Below, one piece after another: positions 1 to 8,468 of a stretch of 61,643 nt of DNA; positions within the stretch are counted from its first letter, which is position 1, and each line of letters opens with the position of its first letter. A program made the position numbers and the translations under genes. A model generated the notes under the pieces. It made no database searches, had not been told where the DNA came from, and was given only the letters and a program-made list of their open reading frames with translations. The stretch comes from Fictibacillus halophilus (lineage in GTDB: Bacteria > Bacillota > Bacilli > Bacillales > Fictibacillaceae). Location: positions 1-61,643 of the forward strand of contig NZ_JAEACF010000004.1 of NCBI RefSeq assembly GCF_016401385.1, given 5' to 3'.

Positions 1-188
1 TAGCTGGGTAGCTACGTGTGGACGGGATAAGTGCTGAAAGCATCTAAGCATGAAGCCCCCCTCAAGATGAGATTTCCCATCACGCAAGTGAGTAAGACCC
101 CTTAGAGATGATGAGGTTGATAGGTCTGGTGTGGAAGCGTGGTGACACGTGGAGCTGACAGATACTAATCGGTCGAGGGCTTATCCTT
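1..188 (+). rRNA. 23S ribosomal RNA, 3' end (partial)
   Basis: The window opens inside the conserved 3' domain of 23S rRNA; the stretch reading 'acagatactaatcggtcgag' is the universal 23S tail. Only the last ~190 bases are present and the exact mature 3' end is estimated. It is followed by a short spacer and 5S rRNA, the standard 16S-23S-5S order. Confidence 0.95.
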
Positions 189-276
189 AAAAAAGCATAA
201 CGTTTGGAAACGTCGTATCTAGTTTTGAGAGAACATACTCTCTAATTTAATAGATCATGGTGAAAGTCATGGTTAG

Positions 277-393
<117 letters not shown>

Positions 394-399
394 AATGAG

Positions 400-431
400 G
401 AAGATGGATGAAAATCCATCTTCTTTTTTTG
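400..431 (+). terminator. Intrinsic terminator of the left rRNA operon
   Basis: Stem gaagatggat / atccatcttc with a short A-rich loop and a run of seven T. It sits immediately after 5S and separates the rRNA operon from the tRNA genes 3.4 kb further on. Confidence 0.9.
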
Positions 432-999
432 TGCTTTTAAAAAGAAGATAAGGTGGTTTGGCGGATACCAAACTTCTGATTATAGGTGACTGGGGTGTGA
501 AAGGTGGAGGGTATAGAGCTTGGATCGGGCAGAGATTGGTTGTCGAGATTTAGCGAACGGCCTTTATTTTTGGTTTTAGACTTAATTGAGGTTCTTTCCG
601 ACTTAATTCGCTCTCATTTCGACTTAATTTTGTGCATTCAGGCTTAATTATGGAAGGGAGATACCCCACTCCGTATGCTTCGAAGATGCGTTTCAACCAC
701 GTAACCCTATCACAACCCCTCAAAATCGGAAGAAGATGGCCACAGCCATCTTCCATAACGCGATATTCTTCAGCAAAAGCTCTAAAAATCCATTTAAGAA
801 CAACATTAGCAACTCCTTCAACCATCAACCAAGCCAGTACCAACTAAAATACCTTAAATCTCACCCTCAAATGCACAAATCTCTCCAAAACCAACTTCCG
901 CCACGACAAACAAACACCACCAAAACAAACCCCAAGCCCATATTTCTAACCGATTTTATGCTAAACTAAAAGATAAAAACAATGGGGAGGCCATATATC
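432..999. other. Gene-poor spacer containing a 21-bp-period repeat
   Basis: About 570 bp with no gene I can support. A 97-codon minus-strand frame (550-843) exists, but it has no clear ribosome site and its C-terminal part is only a translation of the repeat. Four copies of gacttaatt (last one ggcttaatt) lie at 579, 600, 621 and 641, spaced 21, 21 and 20 bp. The strand downstream (740-960) is unusually C/A-rich and T-rich, without recognisable coding character. Confidence 0.6.
579..649. repeat. Short tandem array, gacttaatt every ~21 bp (4 copies)
   Basis: The nonamer gacttaatt occurs at 579-587, 600-608 and 621-629, and as ggcttaatt at 641-649; the 12-bp intervals differ in sequence. The 21-bp period equals two helical turns, so the copies face the same side of the helix. 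The same nonamer occurs singly at 8107. Compare the two 21-bp arrays at 13065-13365, which have a different core. Confidence 0.75.
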
Positions 1000-2148
1000 A
1001 TGAAGAATGTTCATTTTGATACATCCAGCGTACATGCAAGTGGTCATAATAGTGTGAAGTCGGTAAGTAAGATCAATCCGATCTATCAGACGTCAGCTTT
1101 TTCTTTTAACGATCTTGACGACCTAGAGGATTATTTTAGAGGAAAGAACGATTACTTATATACGCGTATGAATAACCCGAACCAGAACGATTTTGCGAGT
1201 GGTGTTGCTAACCTTGAACAAGCTCCTGCGGGTGTTGTGACCTCATCGGGTATGTCAGCCATTTTAGTAGGTATCTTAGCAGTTACACAAGTCGGTGATC
1301 ATATTCTAGCTTGTGATGATTTGTATGGTGGCACCTATCAGCTTCTTTCTGATGATCTTAAGAGTTTTGGAATCGAAACCACATTCGTTTCATTCAAGGA
1401 CTTAGATGAGGTTAAACGAAACATTCGAAGCAACACGAAGCTCATTTATTCAGAATCCATAACGAATCCTTTATTGCGTGTAGAGGATTTAGAGGGACTT
1501 GTTGCCATTGCAAAAGAACATAATCTTACGACGATGATTGATAATACATTCGCCACACCTTATGTACTAAAGCCGTACACAAAAGGTGTTGATCTCGTAG
1601 TTCATAGTGCAACGAAGTACTTGAATGGACATAGCGACGTGACAGCAGGTGTAGTAGTAGGGAAAGAGGAGTTAATCGCAAAGGCTCAAGCAAAAATGAT
1701 TCACCTTGGCTGTAATCTAGGACCGTTTGATGCGTGGCTGGCTTCTAGGGGCTTGAAAACGTTAAGCGTTCGTATGGAGCGTCATATTTCTAATGCAACT
1801 GAATTAGCGAAGCAGCTTAAACAGACAGAGGGAATTAAAACCGTCTACTATCCAGAATACGTGAGTGAAACGGGTAATTCTTCTATTGTAACCATCGAAC
1901 TTGATGAAAACAGCAACGTTCATACGTTTTTTAAGTCATTGGATTGGGTTCATATTGTTCCGACGCTTGCAGGTGTAGAAACGACGGTCTCTTATCCACT
2001 CGGAACTTCTCACCGATCTTTACCAGCAGAGACATGTGAAAAATTGGGGATCAATAAGAATGTGATCAGAATTTCTGTTGGGATTGAAAATATTGAGGAT
2101 ATCGCGACTGTTTTTAAAGAAGCTGCCAAAAAAGCCCTGTTACAATAG
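1000..2148 (+). CDS. PLP-dependent transsulfuration enzyme (cystathionine gamma-synthase / gamma-lyase / methionine gamma-lyase family)
   Basis: A 382-residue member of the Cys/Met-metabolism PLP enzyme family. These enzymes cleave or exchange the gamma substituent of cystathionine, homocysteine or methionine, or O-acyl-homoserine. The PLP Schiff-base lysine is in the motif SATKYLNGHSD (about K206), preceded by the cofactor-binding aspartate in the MIDNTFATP segment. Length is normal (~380-400). I chose ATG 1000 over an in-frame ATG at 982 because GGGGAGG ends about nine bases before 1000. The gene is followed by its own terminator. It and the next permease gene sit between 5S rRNA and a tRNA pair, where close relatives have no genes. 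Substrate cannot be assigned from sequence alone; gamma-lyase-like activity is my best guess. Confidence 0.85.
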   Translation: MKNVHFDTSSVHASGHNSVKSVSKINPIYQTSAFSFNDLDDLEDYFRGKNDYLYTRMNNPNQNDFASGVANLEQAPAGVVTSSGMSAILVGILAVTQVGDHILACDDLYGGTYQLLSDDLKSFGIETTFVSFKDLDEVKRNIRSNTKLIYSESITNPLLRVEDLEGLVAIAKEHNLTTMIDNTFATPYVLKPYTKGVDLVVHSATKYLNGHSDVTAGVVVGKEELIAKAQAKMIHLGCNLGPFDAWLASRGLKTLSVRMERHISNATELAKQLKQTEGIKTVYYPEYVSETGNSSIVTIELDENSNVHTFFKSLDWVHIVPTLAGVETTVSYPLGTSHRSLPAETCEKLGINKNVIRISVGIENIEDIATVFKEAAKKALLQ

Positions 2149-2160
2149 GGCTTTTAGGCT
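2126..2160 (+). terminator. Intrinsic terminator after the PLP enzyme gene
   Basis: Stem aaaagccct / agggctttt around a short ttacaat loop, overlapping the stop codon, followed by a T-containing tract. Confidence 0.7.
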
Positions 2161-2181
2161 TTATAATGTAATATAAACGAA

Positions 2182-2231
2182 TTGTTTATCTTTGTCGAAA
2201 TGTGTTATGATATCGGAGTGAAAGCGCTTCA
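2182..2231 (+). promoter_or_regulatory. SigA-type promoter with a cre-like operator at its start site
   Basis: TTGTTT (2182-2187), 18-bp spacer, TATGAT (2206-2211). Directly downstream, 2219-2231 reads tgaaagcgcttca, which resembles the CcpA catabolite-response element (TGAAAGCGCTTTCA with one T missing). An operator overlapping the start site would imply carbon-catabolite repression of the permease. The promoter is well formed; the cre call is tentative because of the missing base. Confidence 0.5.
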
Positions 2232-2257
2232 TCATATACATCAAGGGAGGCATAAAA

Positions 2258-3637
2258 ATGAAGCCAAAACAAGAATTACAGCGTGGGCTCGAAGAACGAC
2301 ATATAACACTTATGTCGCTTGGGGCAGCTATTGGAGTGGGCTTATTTTTAGGGTCAGCTTCAGCAATTGAAATGGCGGGGCCAGCAATTTTATTAGCATA
2401 TGCATTAGGCGGAGCCGTAATGTTCATTATTATGAGAGCATTAGGAGAGATGGCGATTCATCAACCGGTTGCCGGATCTTTTAGCCGATATGCAAGAAAC
2501 TATATTGGACCACTAGCTGGTTATTTAACTGGCTGGAACTATTGGTTCTTGTGGATCGTAACATGTATGGCTGAGATCACAGCCGTAGGTATTTATATGA
2601 AGATGTGGTACCCAGATGTACCCGTTTGGATTTGGGCACTATCTGCACTTGTGATTATGGCTAGCATTAACTTGCTTGCTATCAAAGCGTATGGAGAGTT
2701 TGAATTCTGGTTTGCACTGATTAAGATCGTTGCCATCGTATTAATGATTGTAACTGGTTTAGGCATGATACTATTTGGTTTTGGTAACGGTGGAGTAGCA
2801 ACAGGAATCAGTAACCTTTGGGAAAATGGCGGTTTCGCACCTAATGGCATACAGGGAATCCTGATGTCTATGCAGATGGTTATGTTTGCATTCTTAGGAA
2901 TCGAGATGATCGGTGTTACAGCAGGTGAAGTTAAGAATCCTGAAAAATCTTTAGCAAGAGCTGTGAACTCTGTATTCTGGCGTATCCTGATTTTCTACGT
3001 AGGGGCATTATTTGTTATCATGTCCATCTACCCGTGGGATCAGATTGGAACGCAAGGAAGTCCGTTCGTTCTTACATTTGAAAAGATCGGTATCGGACAA
3101 GCTGCTGGTATCATTAACTTTGTTGTATTAACAGCTGCATTATCTAGCTGTAACAGTGGAATATTCAGTACAGGACGCATGCTTTTCAACTTGGCTGAAC
3201 AAAAACAAGCACCAGCAGGACTTCATAAAGTAAGTAAGACGGGTGTACCTTCTGTAGCTGTATTAGTTTCAGCGGGAGCACTTCTTATTGGAGTCGTGTT
3301 AAACTATCTTGTTCCTGAAAAAGTTTTCGTATGGGTAACAAGTATCTCAACATTCGGAGCGATCTGGACATGGTCCATTATTCTTGTGTCTCAGCTTAAG
3401 TTCCGTAAAAGGTTGAGTGAAGAAGAAAAGAAATCACTGAAATTTAAAGTACCGTTCTTTCCGTATGGATCATATATCGCATTAGCTATTTTAATCTTTG
3501 TTGTCGGAATCATGGCATACTTCCCAGATACACGTATCGCCTTGATCGTAGGACCGTGTTGGTTAATCTTATTAACAGCGATCTACTATTTAAAAGGGTT
3601 CAACAAACGCACTGAAAACAACGATAAAGTGGCATAA
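2258..3637 (+). CDS. Amino-acid permease, APC superfamily
   Basis: A 459-residue integral membrane protein with about 12 hydrophobic segments. It opens with the APC signature (RGLEERHITLMSLGAAIGVG, residues ~8-27) followed by the conserved ALGEMA segment. This is the amino acid/H+ symporter type (AnsP/ProY/HutM/YtnA-like); substrate is not readable from sequence. ATG 2258 has a good GGGAGG eight bases upstream. A consensus promoter and possible CcpA site precede it and a terminator follows, so it is a single-gene unit. Pairing with the transsulfuration enzyme suggests scavenging of an amino acid, but co-transcription is unlikely because a terminator separates them. Confidence 0.9.
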   Translation: MKPKQELQRGLEERHITLMSLGAAIGVGLFLGSASAIEMAGPAILLAYALGGAVMFIIMRALGEMAIHQPVAGSFSRYARNYIGPLAGYLTGWNYWFLWIVTCMAEITAVGIYMKMWYPDVPVWIWALSALVIMASINLLAIKAYGEFEFWFALIKIVAIVLMIVTGLGMILFGFGNGGVATGISNLWENGGFAPNGIQGILMSMQMVMFAFLGIEMIGVTAGEVKNPEKSLARAVNSVFWRILIFYVGALFVIMSIYPWDQIGTQGSPFVLTFEKIGIGQAAGIINFVVLTAALSSCNSGIFSTGRMLFNLAEQKQAPAGLHKVSKTGVPSVAVLVSAGALLIGVVLNYLVPEKVFVWVTSISTFGAIWTWSIILVSQLKFRKRLSEEEKKSLKFKVPFFPYGSYIALAILIFVVGIMAYFPDTRIALIVGPCWLILLTAIYYLKGFNKRTENNDKVA

Positions 3638-3643
3638 AATAGA

Positions 3644-3685
3644 GGGCACTGGAAATAAATAAAATTTCTAGTGCCTAATATTTTT
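3644..3685 (+). terminator. Intrinsic terminator after the permease gene
   Basis: Long stem ggcactggaaat / atttctagtgcc with an AT-rich loop, followed by taatattttt. Confidence 0.85.
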
Positions 3686-3692
3686 AAAACAC

Positions 3693-3721
3693 TTGCATCA
3701 TACTAAGAAACGTGATATATT
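3693..3721 (+). promoter_or_regulatory. SigA promoter for the tRNA-fMet/tRNA-Asp pair
   Basis: TTGCAT (3693-3698), exactly 17 bp, TATATT (3716-3721), about 58 bp before the first tRNA. The upstream terminator blocks permease read-through, so this promoter probably drives the tRNA pair on its own. Confidence 0.7.
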
Positions 3722-3778
3722 AATAAATGTCCGAAACAAGTTGTTATCTAAACCAGAAAAAACAACATTTTATAACGT

Positions 3779-3855
<77 letters not shown>

Positions 3856-3899
3856 ATTTAAATTTCATGAACATTTACTACATCAATTACATACAAGCT

Positions 3900-3975
3900 G
3901 GACCCGTGGTGTAGTGGTTAACATGCCTGCCTGTCACGCAGGAGATCGCCGGTTCGACCCCGGTCGGGTCCGCCA
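3900..3975 (+). tRNA. tRNA-Asp (anticodon GTC)
   Basis: A 76-nt cloverleaf: acceptor stem GGACCCG/CGGGTCC, anticodon loop ctGTCac, T arm GGTTCGACCCC, encoded CCA. It is transcribed with the preceding initiator tRNA and followed by a terminator. Confidence 0.97.
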
Positions 3976-3978
3976 CTT

Positions 3979-4011
3979 TTAAAAAACGAAACAAGGTTTC
4001 GTGTTTTTTTA
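3979..4011 (+). terminator. Intrinsic terminator of the tRNA operon
   Basis: Stem aacgaaac / gtttcgt followed by seven T residues, directly after tRNA-Asp. Confidence 0.85.
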
Positions 4012-4050
4012 TGTCTAAAAGTAAGTTAAACTAAAAATATACAACTGTCA

Positions 4051-4087
4051 CCTTAGGAGTTTTATTATAATCCTAAGGCTTTTTTAT
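4051..4087 (+). terminator. Second terminator-like hairpin
   Basis: Perfect stem ccttagga / tcctaagg with a 12-nt loop, then cttttttat. It lies 40 bp after the tRNA terminator and could be a backup terminator. Confidence 0.65.
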
Positions 4088-4107
4088 AAGTTGATTTAAG
4101 AGTTGAG

Positions 4108-4360
4108 GTTGATTTCCGCTCCAGGTACTTCGCTTTCCGCGGGGCGACCGGTGAGCCCCTTGCCGCTTTGCGCCCTTAAGGGTCTCACCTGACCAGTTAC
4201 AGTGGCTAGCCCCTCGAGGTCAAAAATTAAACGGTCAAGAAGGCAAAGTGCGCCTTCCTAGCCCATTCAACTTTTGCTGGTCGGGGCTGAACGAGCCACT
4301 TTCACATTTAGAACTGACCGCTCGTCCCGCAGGAGTCTCGTACCTTCCATACAATCAACT
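4108..4360. repeat. Dispersed palindromic repeat, copy A, interrupted by a second element
   Basis: Outer parts (4108-4194 and 4320-4360) match the copies at 10504-10634 (inverted) and 31049-31182: the block with gctccagg-cttcgctttccgcggggc, ggtgagccccttgccgctttgcgcc, gggtctcacctg and cgtcccgcaggagtctcg. The ends are near-inverse (gttgat... / ...atcaact), giving a large hairpin. It has no coding capacity; it resembles the non-coding GC-rich repeats dispersed in Bacillaceae genomes. Positions 4195-4319 are an insertion absent from the other two copies. Confidence 0.85.
4195..4319. mobile_element. 125-bp palindromic insertion nested inside repeat copy A
   Basis: Relative to copy B, whose reverse complement reads cacctgaccgcttgtccc without interruption, copy A carries 125 extra bases. 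The insert is flanked by the direct repeat ctgacc (4189-4194 and 4314-4319). Near its ends are inverted segments agtggct-agcccc (4201-) and ggggct-gaacg-agccact (-4300). No ORF fits inside. This looks like a miniature, non-autonomous element that duplicated a 6-bp target; which transposase moved it is unknown. Confidence 0.75.
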
Positions 4361-4428
4361 TAATCAATGAGGTTTTGCAAAGCTATTTAATAAACATGCT
4401 AAAGTAAAGACCAGAGAGGAGCACATCC

Positions 4429-5427
4429 ATGATTAAAGATGAATTTGAATGGATCAACAGCATCACGCCTCGGCACTTCTTTCAAAAAGAGGTTGTTCAA
4501 GGAATCGGTGATGACGCTGCTCTTTGGTCGGTGAACGAAGAGATGGATCAAATCGTTTGTGTGGATACCATGGTAGAAGGTGTTCATTTTACGAAGAATA
4601 CGTTATCTCCTTATCAAGCTGGCTTTAAAGCACTTGCTGTGAACGTGAGTGATATAGCCGCGATGGGTGGTATTCCGCAGTTCTATCTCGTCTCGATCGC
4701 GATTCCACCTGAATGGTCGGAGGATGAACTGCAAGAGATCTATCGTGGGATGGGGAAACTTGCAGAGAAATACAAAATGGATCTTCTGGGCGGAGATACC
4801 GTTTCTACAAAAGGGCTGTTAGTATTAACAGTGACGGTTATTGGAAAAGTAGAAAAAGGAAGATCTCTATTAAGAAGCAACGCGAGACCAGGAGACTCTG
4901 TATTTTTAACAGGAACAACGGGTGAATCAGCGGCAGGACTCAACATTCTGCTTGAAAAAACAAGACATGCTGAACTCACGGCAAATGAAGAAAAATGGAA
5001 AAGTCAACATCAGATGCCCATTCCTCATATCCAGCAGGGAAGAATTCTCGCAGGTAGCGGTTTTCGAATCTCCTTGAACGATGTTAGTGACGGAGTGGCG
5101 AGCGAACTGAATGAGATCGCTGAAGCAAGTAACGTTTCCATTCATATAGAAAGAAACAGCATGCCTGTTAGTGAGTCCTTAAGAGATTTACCAGAGGATG
5201 ACGTGCTTCACCATCAGTTGTTTGGTGGCGAAGACTATGTGCTGGTTGGAACAGCTTCAGAAGAAGATTTTAAGGTGCTGGCAGATACATTCAAACAACA
5301 TGAGCTGCCGCTTTATGAAATTGGGAAAGTTGGAGAAGCTGGTAAGGCTGAAGTCTTTCTTCATAAACAAGACGAGAAGCCTGAACTTCTCACGAAAAAA
5401 GGATACAATCATTTTAGGGAAAGGTAA
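4429..5427 (+). CDS. thiL: Thiamine-monophosphate kinase ThiL
   Basis: A 332-residue cytosolic kinase that phosphorylates thiamine monophosphate to thiamine pyrophosphate, the last step of the pathway. Family motifs visible are GIGDDAA near residue 27 (ATP/Mg), NVSDIAAMGG near 74, and LLGGDT near 118. Length matches the family (~325-330). ATG 4429 follows gagagg with seven intervening bases. It heads the run thiL-tsaE-tsaB-rimI-tsaD, with 9 bp to tsaE, so probably one operon. This order is conserved in Bacillus. Confidence 0.96.
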   Translation: MIKDEFEWINSITPRHFFQKEVVQGIGDDAALWSVNEEMDQIVCVDTMVEGVHFTKNTLSPYQAGFKALAVNVSDIAAMGGIPQFYLVSIAIPPEWSEDELQEIYRGMGKLAEKYKMDLLGGDTVSTKGLLVLTVTVIGKVEKGRSLLRSNARPGDSVFLTGTTGESAAGLNILLEKTRHAELTANEEKWKSQHQMPIPHIQQGRILAGSGFRISLNDVSDGVASELNEIAEASNVSIHIERNSMPVSESLRDLPEDDVLHHQLFGGEDYVLVGTASEEDFKVLADTFKQHELPLYEIGKVGEAGKAEVFLHKQDEKPELLTKKGYNHFRER

Positions 5428-5436
5428 GGGGAAGTC

Positions 5437-5889
5437 ATGAGTACTTATCAATACGAAACAAAGTCAGCGGAAGAAACGATGTCTTTTGCCGAAAAGCTGG
5501 GCTCTCTTCTTCAAAAAGGAGATGTACTCACACTGGCTGGAGATCTTGGAGCGGGAAAGACGACTTTTACAAAAGGGCTCGCAAAAGGGCTCGGAATAAC
5601 CCGTACAGTGAACTCTCCTACTTTTACCATCATTAAAGAATACAGTGGACGACTGCCGCTTTATCATATGGACGTGTACCGATTAGAAGACTCGGACGAA
5701 GATTTAGGATTCGAAGAGTACTTTTCAGGAGATGGCGTCTGTGTGGTCGAGTGGGCCGTATATATAGAAGACTATTTACCAGAGGAAAGACTTGAACTCA
5801 TTATCTCACATAAAGGCGACGACGAGCGAGAGATTCAATTAAAACCTATCGGAACTAGATACGAAGAACGCGTTAAGGAGATTATGTAA
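5437..5889 (+). CDS. tsaE: tRNA t6A37 biosynthesis ATPase TsaE
   Basis: A 150-residue P-loop protein that partners TsaB and TsaD in adding threonylcarbamoyl to A37 of ANN-decoding tRNAs. Walker [11 protein letters not shown] is near residue 38. The switch-like SPTFTI segment and YHMDVYRLE follow, as in the family; the conserved VEW motif is near residue 105. Length is standard. The TAA stop overlaps the tsaB ATG by one base, implying translational coupling. Confidence 0.96.
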   Translation: MSTYQYETKSAEETMSFAEKLGSLLQKGDVLTLAGDLGAGKTTFTKGLAKGLGITRTVNSPTFTIIKEYSGRLPLYHMDVYRLEDSDEDLGFEEYFSGDGVCVVEWAVYIEDYLPEERLELIISHKGDDEREIQLKPIGTRYEERVKEIM

Positions 5890-6584
5890 TGAAAGTTCTT
5901 GCAATAGATACATCCAATCTTGTGATGGGGATCTCAGTATTGGATGAAGGAAAAGTGCTCGGTGAGTATATTACGAACTTAAAAAAGAATCATTCGATAC
6001 GAGTGATGCCTGCGATTGAAGAAGTATTAAAAGAGACTGGGGTAAAGCCTGCAGATCTTGATCGCATCGTGGTTGCGAAAGGGCCTGGTTCTTATACAGG
6101 TGTTAGAATCGGTGTAACAATCGCAAAGACACTTGCGTGGACACTAAAAAAAGAACTCGTTGGGATTTCGAGCCTGGAAGTACTCGCTCAGAGCGGAAAA
6201 TACTTTGATGGCTATACCGTTCCTTTATTTGATGCACGCCGCACGCAGCTGTTTACGGGGCTTTACGGAAGAAATGATTCAGGAGAGTTTCAAAATCTTT
6301 GGGAAGACCAGATCATCTTATTAAAAGATTGGTTGGACAAGCTTAAAGAGCTAGATAAAAAGATATTATTCGTCGGAAACGATTTACCTCTTCACCAAGA
6401 GACGATTCAGAACGTGTTGGGGGACCAAGCTATTTTTGGACAAGTATCTGATCACAATCCGCGTCCAAGCGAACTCGGACGTATCGGTATGACGAGCGAA
6501 CCGGTTGATATCCATTCGTTTACTCCAAGCTATCTTCAGTTGGCAGAAGCAGAAGTGAACTGGCTGAAGTCACAAGGAAAGTAG
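5889..6584 (+). CDS. tsaB: tRNA t6A37 biosynthesis protein TsaB
   Basis: A 231-residue ASKHA-fold protein that dimerises with TsaD and scaffolds t6A synthesis. The N-terminus carries AIDTSNLVMGISV, and KGPGSYTGVRIG near residue 60 is the family signature. It lacks the metal-binding histidines of TsaD, as expected for TsaB. It starts at the overlapping ATG with the tsaE stop and is followed by rimI after 10 bp. Confidence 0.95.
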   Translation: MKVLAIDTSNLVMGISVLDEGKVLGEYITNLKKNHSIRVMPAIEEVLKETGVKPADLDRIVVAKGPGSYTGVRIGVTIAKTLAWTLKKELVGISSLEVLAQSGKYFDGYTVPLFDARRTQLFTGLYGRNDSGEFQNLWEDQIILLKDWLDKLKELDKKILFVGNDLPLHQETIQNVLGDQAIFGQVSDHNPRPSELGRIGMTSEPVDIHSFTPSYLQLAEAEVNWLKSQGK

Positions 6585-6594
6585 GGTGGATCTG

Positions 6595-7044
6595 ATGGGA
6601 GAGCCTTATACATTCAGACTGGCAAAAGTAAGCGATATAGATGATATCCTTGGGATCGAGCAAGCATCGTTTGCTGTTCCATGGTCCCGAGAAGCTTTTT
6701 ATAGAGAAATCGTTGAGAACCAGTTCGCTCATTACCTCGTTATCGAAGACTCCTTTCAGCCGGTCGGTTATTGTGGCATCTGGCTCGTTATGGACGAGGC
6801 ACATGTTACGAACATCGCAATCCTTCCTTCTTATAGAGGAAGAAAGCTAGGGGAGATGCTCATGAGAGAAGCGATCAAACTTGCGAAGATGCATGGCGCG
6901 GTATCGATGACGCTAGAGGCACGCGTAAGTAATCATGTGGCACAGAACTTATATAAAAAACTAGGATTTGAAGCAGGCGGTATTCGAAAAAACTATTATA
7001 GCGATAATGGTGAAGATGCTTTAGTCATGTGGGTGGAATTATGA
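6595..7044 (+). CDS. rimI: Ribosomal protein S18 alanine N-acetyltransferase RimI
   Basis: A GNAT-fold acetyltransferase of about 149 residues that acetylates the N-terminal alanine of S18 in known members. The acetyl-CoA loop appears as [18 protein letters not shown] near residue 80, and the C-terminal part has [28 protein letters not shown], nearly identical in RimI proteins. I prefer ATG 6595 over GTG 6586 because agggtgg lies five bases before it. The stop overlaps the tsaD ATG (ATGA). Confidence 0.92.
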   Translation: MGEPYTFRLAKVSDIDDILGIEQASFAVPWSREAFYREIVENQFAHYLVIEDSFQPVGYCGIWLVMDEAHVTNIAILPSYRGRKLGEMLMREAIKLAKMHGAVSMTLEARVSNHVAQNLYKKLGFEAGGIRKNYYSDNGEDALVMWVEL

Positions 7045-8057
7045 TAAAAGATGAATTGATATTAGCGATAGAAACAAGCTGTGATGAGACAGCAGTAGCG
7101 ATTGTGAAGAACGGTACAGAACTGTTGGCAAACGTTGTCGCGTCACAGATCGAGAGTCATAAGCGTTTTGGCGGCGTTGTTCCTGAGGTGGCGTCACGCC
7201 ATCATGTTGAAGAGATTACGGTCGTAATTGAAGAAGCGCTGAATCAAGCGGAGTTAGAGCCAGGAGATCTTACAGCAGTTGCTGTAACAGAAGGACCAGG
7301 CCTCGTCGGAGCACTATTAATCGGTGTTAACGCAGCGAAAGCGTTCGCTTTTGCACACGGGCTACCGCTCGTTCCTGTGCATCATATCGCAGGACATATC
7401 TATGCGAACCGACTTGAAAAAGAAATGACGTTTCCACTGTTGTCTCTTATCGTCTCAGGCGGGCATACAGAGCTTGTCCTGATGGAGGAGCACGGAACGT
7501 TCAAAGTAATCGGTGAAACGAGAGACGACGCAGCAGGGGAAGCGTATGATAAAGTGGCGCGAACACTGAACATGCCATACCCAGGCGGTCCTCATATCGA
7601 TAAGCTGGCACAAGAGGGTGAAGCGAACATTGACCTGCCTCGCGCTTGGCTAGAGCCGAACTCGCTTGATTTCAGCTTCAGCGGCTTGAAGTCAGCTGTT
7701 ATCAACACGGTTCACAATGCAACACAGCGTGGAGAAGTGATCAAGCCTGAAGATCTCGCTGCAAGCTTCCAAGCGAGTGTTGTGGATGTACTTGTGGAAA
7801 AAACATATCGTGCCGCAGAGCAATATAACGTAAAACAAGTCCTCTTGGCCGGTGGAGTAGCGGCGAACAAAGGACTTCGTCACATGCTAGAGAACCGTTT
7901 TAATGGAACAAAGTATGATCTCGTCATTCCTCCGCTTCACTTATGCACAGATAATGCAGCTATGATTGGTGCTGCAGGAAGTGTGGCGTACCAAAAAGGA
8001 ACGCGTGGAGATATGGCATTAAACGGTGTACCTGGATTAGATTTAGAAGCGCAATAA
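7041..8057 (+). CDS. tsaD: tRNA N6-adenosine threonylcarbamoyltransferase TsaD
   Basis: A 338-residue catalytic subunit of the t6A complex; transfers threonylcarbamoyl from its AMP conjugate to A37. The N-terminal signature [12 protein letters not shown] and the iron-binding HIAGHIYA (His-x3-His) near residue 113 are present. So are [20 protein letters not shown] and the C-terminal [11 protein letters not shown] start at ATG 7041 rather than GTG 7029: the ribosome site gggtgga lies just before it and it overlaps the rimI stop. It ends the operon, followed by a terminator. Confidence 0.97.
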   Translation: MIKDELILAIETSCDETAVAIVKNGTELLANVVASQIESHKRFGGVVPEVASRHHVEEITVVIEEALNQAELEPGDLTAVAVTEGPGLVGALLIGVNAAKAFAFAHGLPLVPVHHIAGHIYANRLEKEMTFPLLSLIVSGGHTELVLMEEHGTFKVIGETRDDAAGEAYDKVARTLNMPYPGGPHIDKLAQEGEANIDLPRAWLEPNSLDFSFSGLKSAVINTVHNATQRGEVIKPEDLAASFQASVVDVLVEKTYRAAEQYNVKQVLLAGGVAANKGLRHMLENRFNGTKYDLVIPPLHLCTDNAAMIGAAGSVAYQKGTRGDMALNGVPGLDLEAQ

Positions 8058-8059
8058 TG

Positions 8060-8100
8060 AAAAAGCTCTTTTCCTTATATGAGGAGAAGAGCTTTTTTAG
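8060..8100 (+). terminator. Intrinsic terminator of the thiL-tsaD operon
   Basis: Stem aaaagctcttttcc / ggagaagagctttttt with a short loop and T run, two bases after the tsaD stop. Confidence 0.9.
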
Positions 8101-8136
8101 TAATCGACTTAATTCGACACAAAAACCCTTCATTTT

Positions 8137-8305
8137 TGTGGAAAAGTTATACACAGGTTTGTGGATAATGTGGACAATGGTTTTGAAACATTTGAAATAA
8201 AGGGTTTGTGTTATACACAATTCACATCATGTATACACATGTTCGTGTGGATAAAGTGGATAAGTCGTCAAAAAGTGCAAAATCCACAGGTTGATCTGTG
8301 GATAA
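8137..8305. promoter_or_regulatory. DnaA-box cluster
   Basis: Within 170 bp there are five perfect TTATNCACA boxes: 8147-8155 (+), 8160-8168 (-), 8211-8219 (+), 8246-8254 (-) and 8297-8305 (-). There is also TTTTCCACA at 8137-8145 (-) and one-mismatch boxes at 8169 (-), 8231 (+) and 8255 (-). No dnaA or dnaN gene is near, so this is not the origin itself. From memory, B. subtilis has a DnaA-box cluster in this same gcp(tsaD)-ydiF gap that helps limit replication initiation; conserved position and density support the same role here. Confidence 0.88.
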
Positions 8306-8419
8306 GAATGATTATTCGAAAATTTCACTGGGTGTTTTTTTAAGTTTATTAAGATATTTGTGTGTAACGTTGGGGAAGAAGTGCGTAAGTGATGTCGAAA
8401 CGTGCGCAGCGAATTAAAT

Positions 8420-8466
8420 GACAAAAAAGCTGACATCCCTACAAAAAGTAAGGATATCAGCTTTCA
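8420..8466 (-). terminator. Terminator of the ABC-F gene
   Basis: On the minus strand, stem agctgatatcctta / agggatgtcagct is followed by tttttt. It lies a few bases past the ABC-F stop and terminates that gene before the DnaA-box cluster. Confidence 0.85.
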
Positions 8467-8468
8467 AC

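Noticed and set aside
550..843. A 97-codon minus-strand frame near the left rRNA operon
   Set aside because: No ribosome site or recognisable domain; its C-terminal third is only the translated 21-bp repeat. A degraded gene cannot be excluded.
4195..4319. Insertion sequence with transposase
   Set aside because: Only 125 bp and no ORF; it can only be a miniature, non-autonomous element.
8137..8305. Chromosomal origin of replication
   Set aside because: There is no dnaA, dnaN or AT-rich unwinding element next to the boxes, and the flanking genes are those of an oriC-distant region in B. subtilis.
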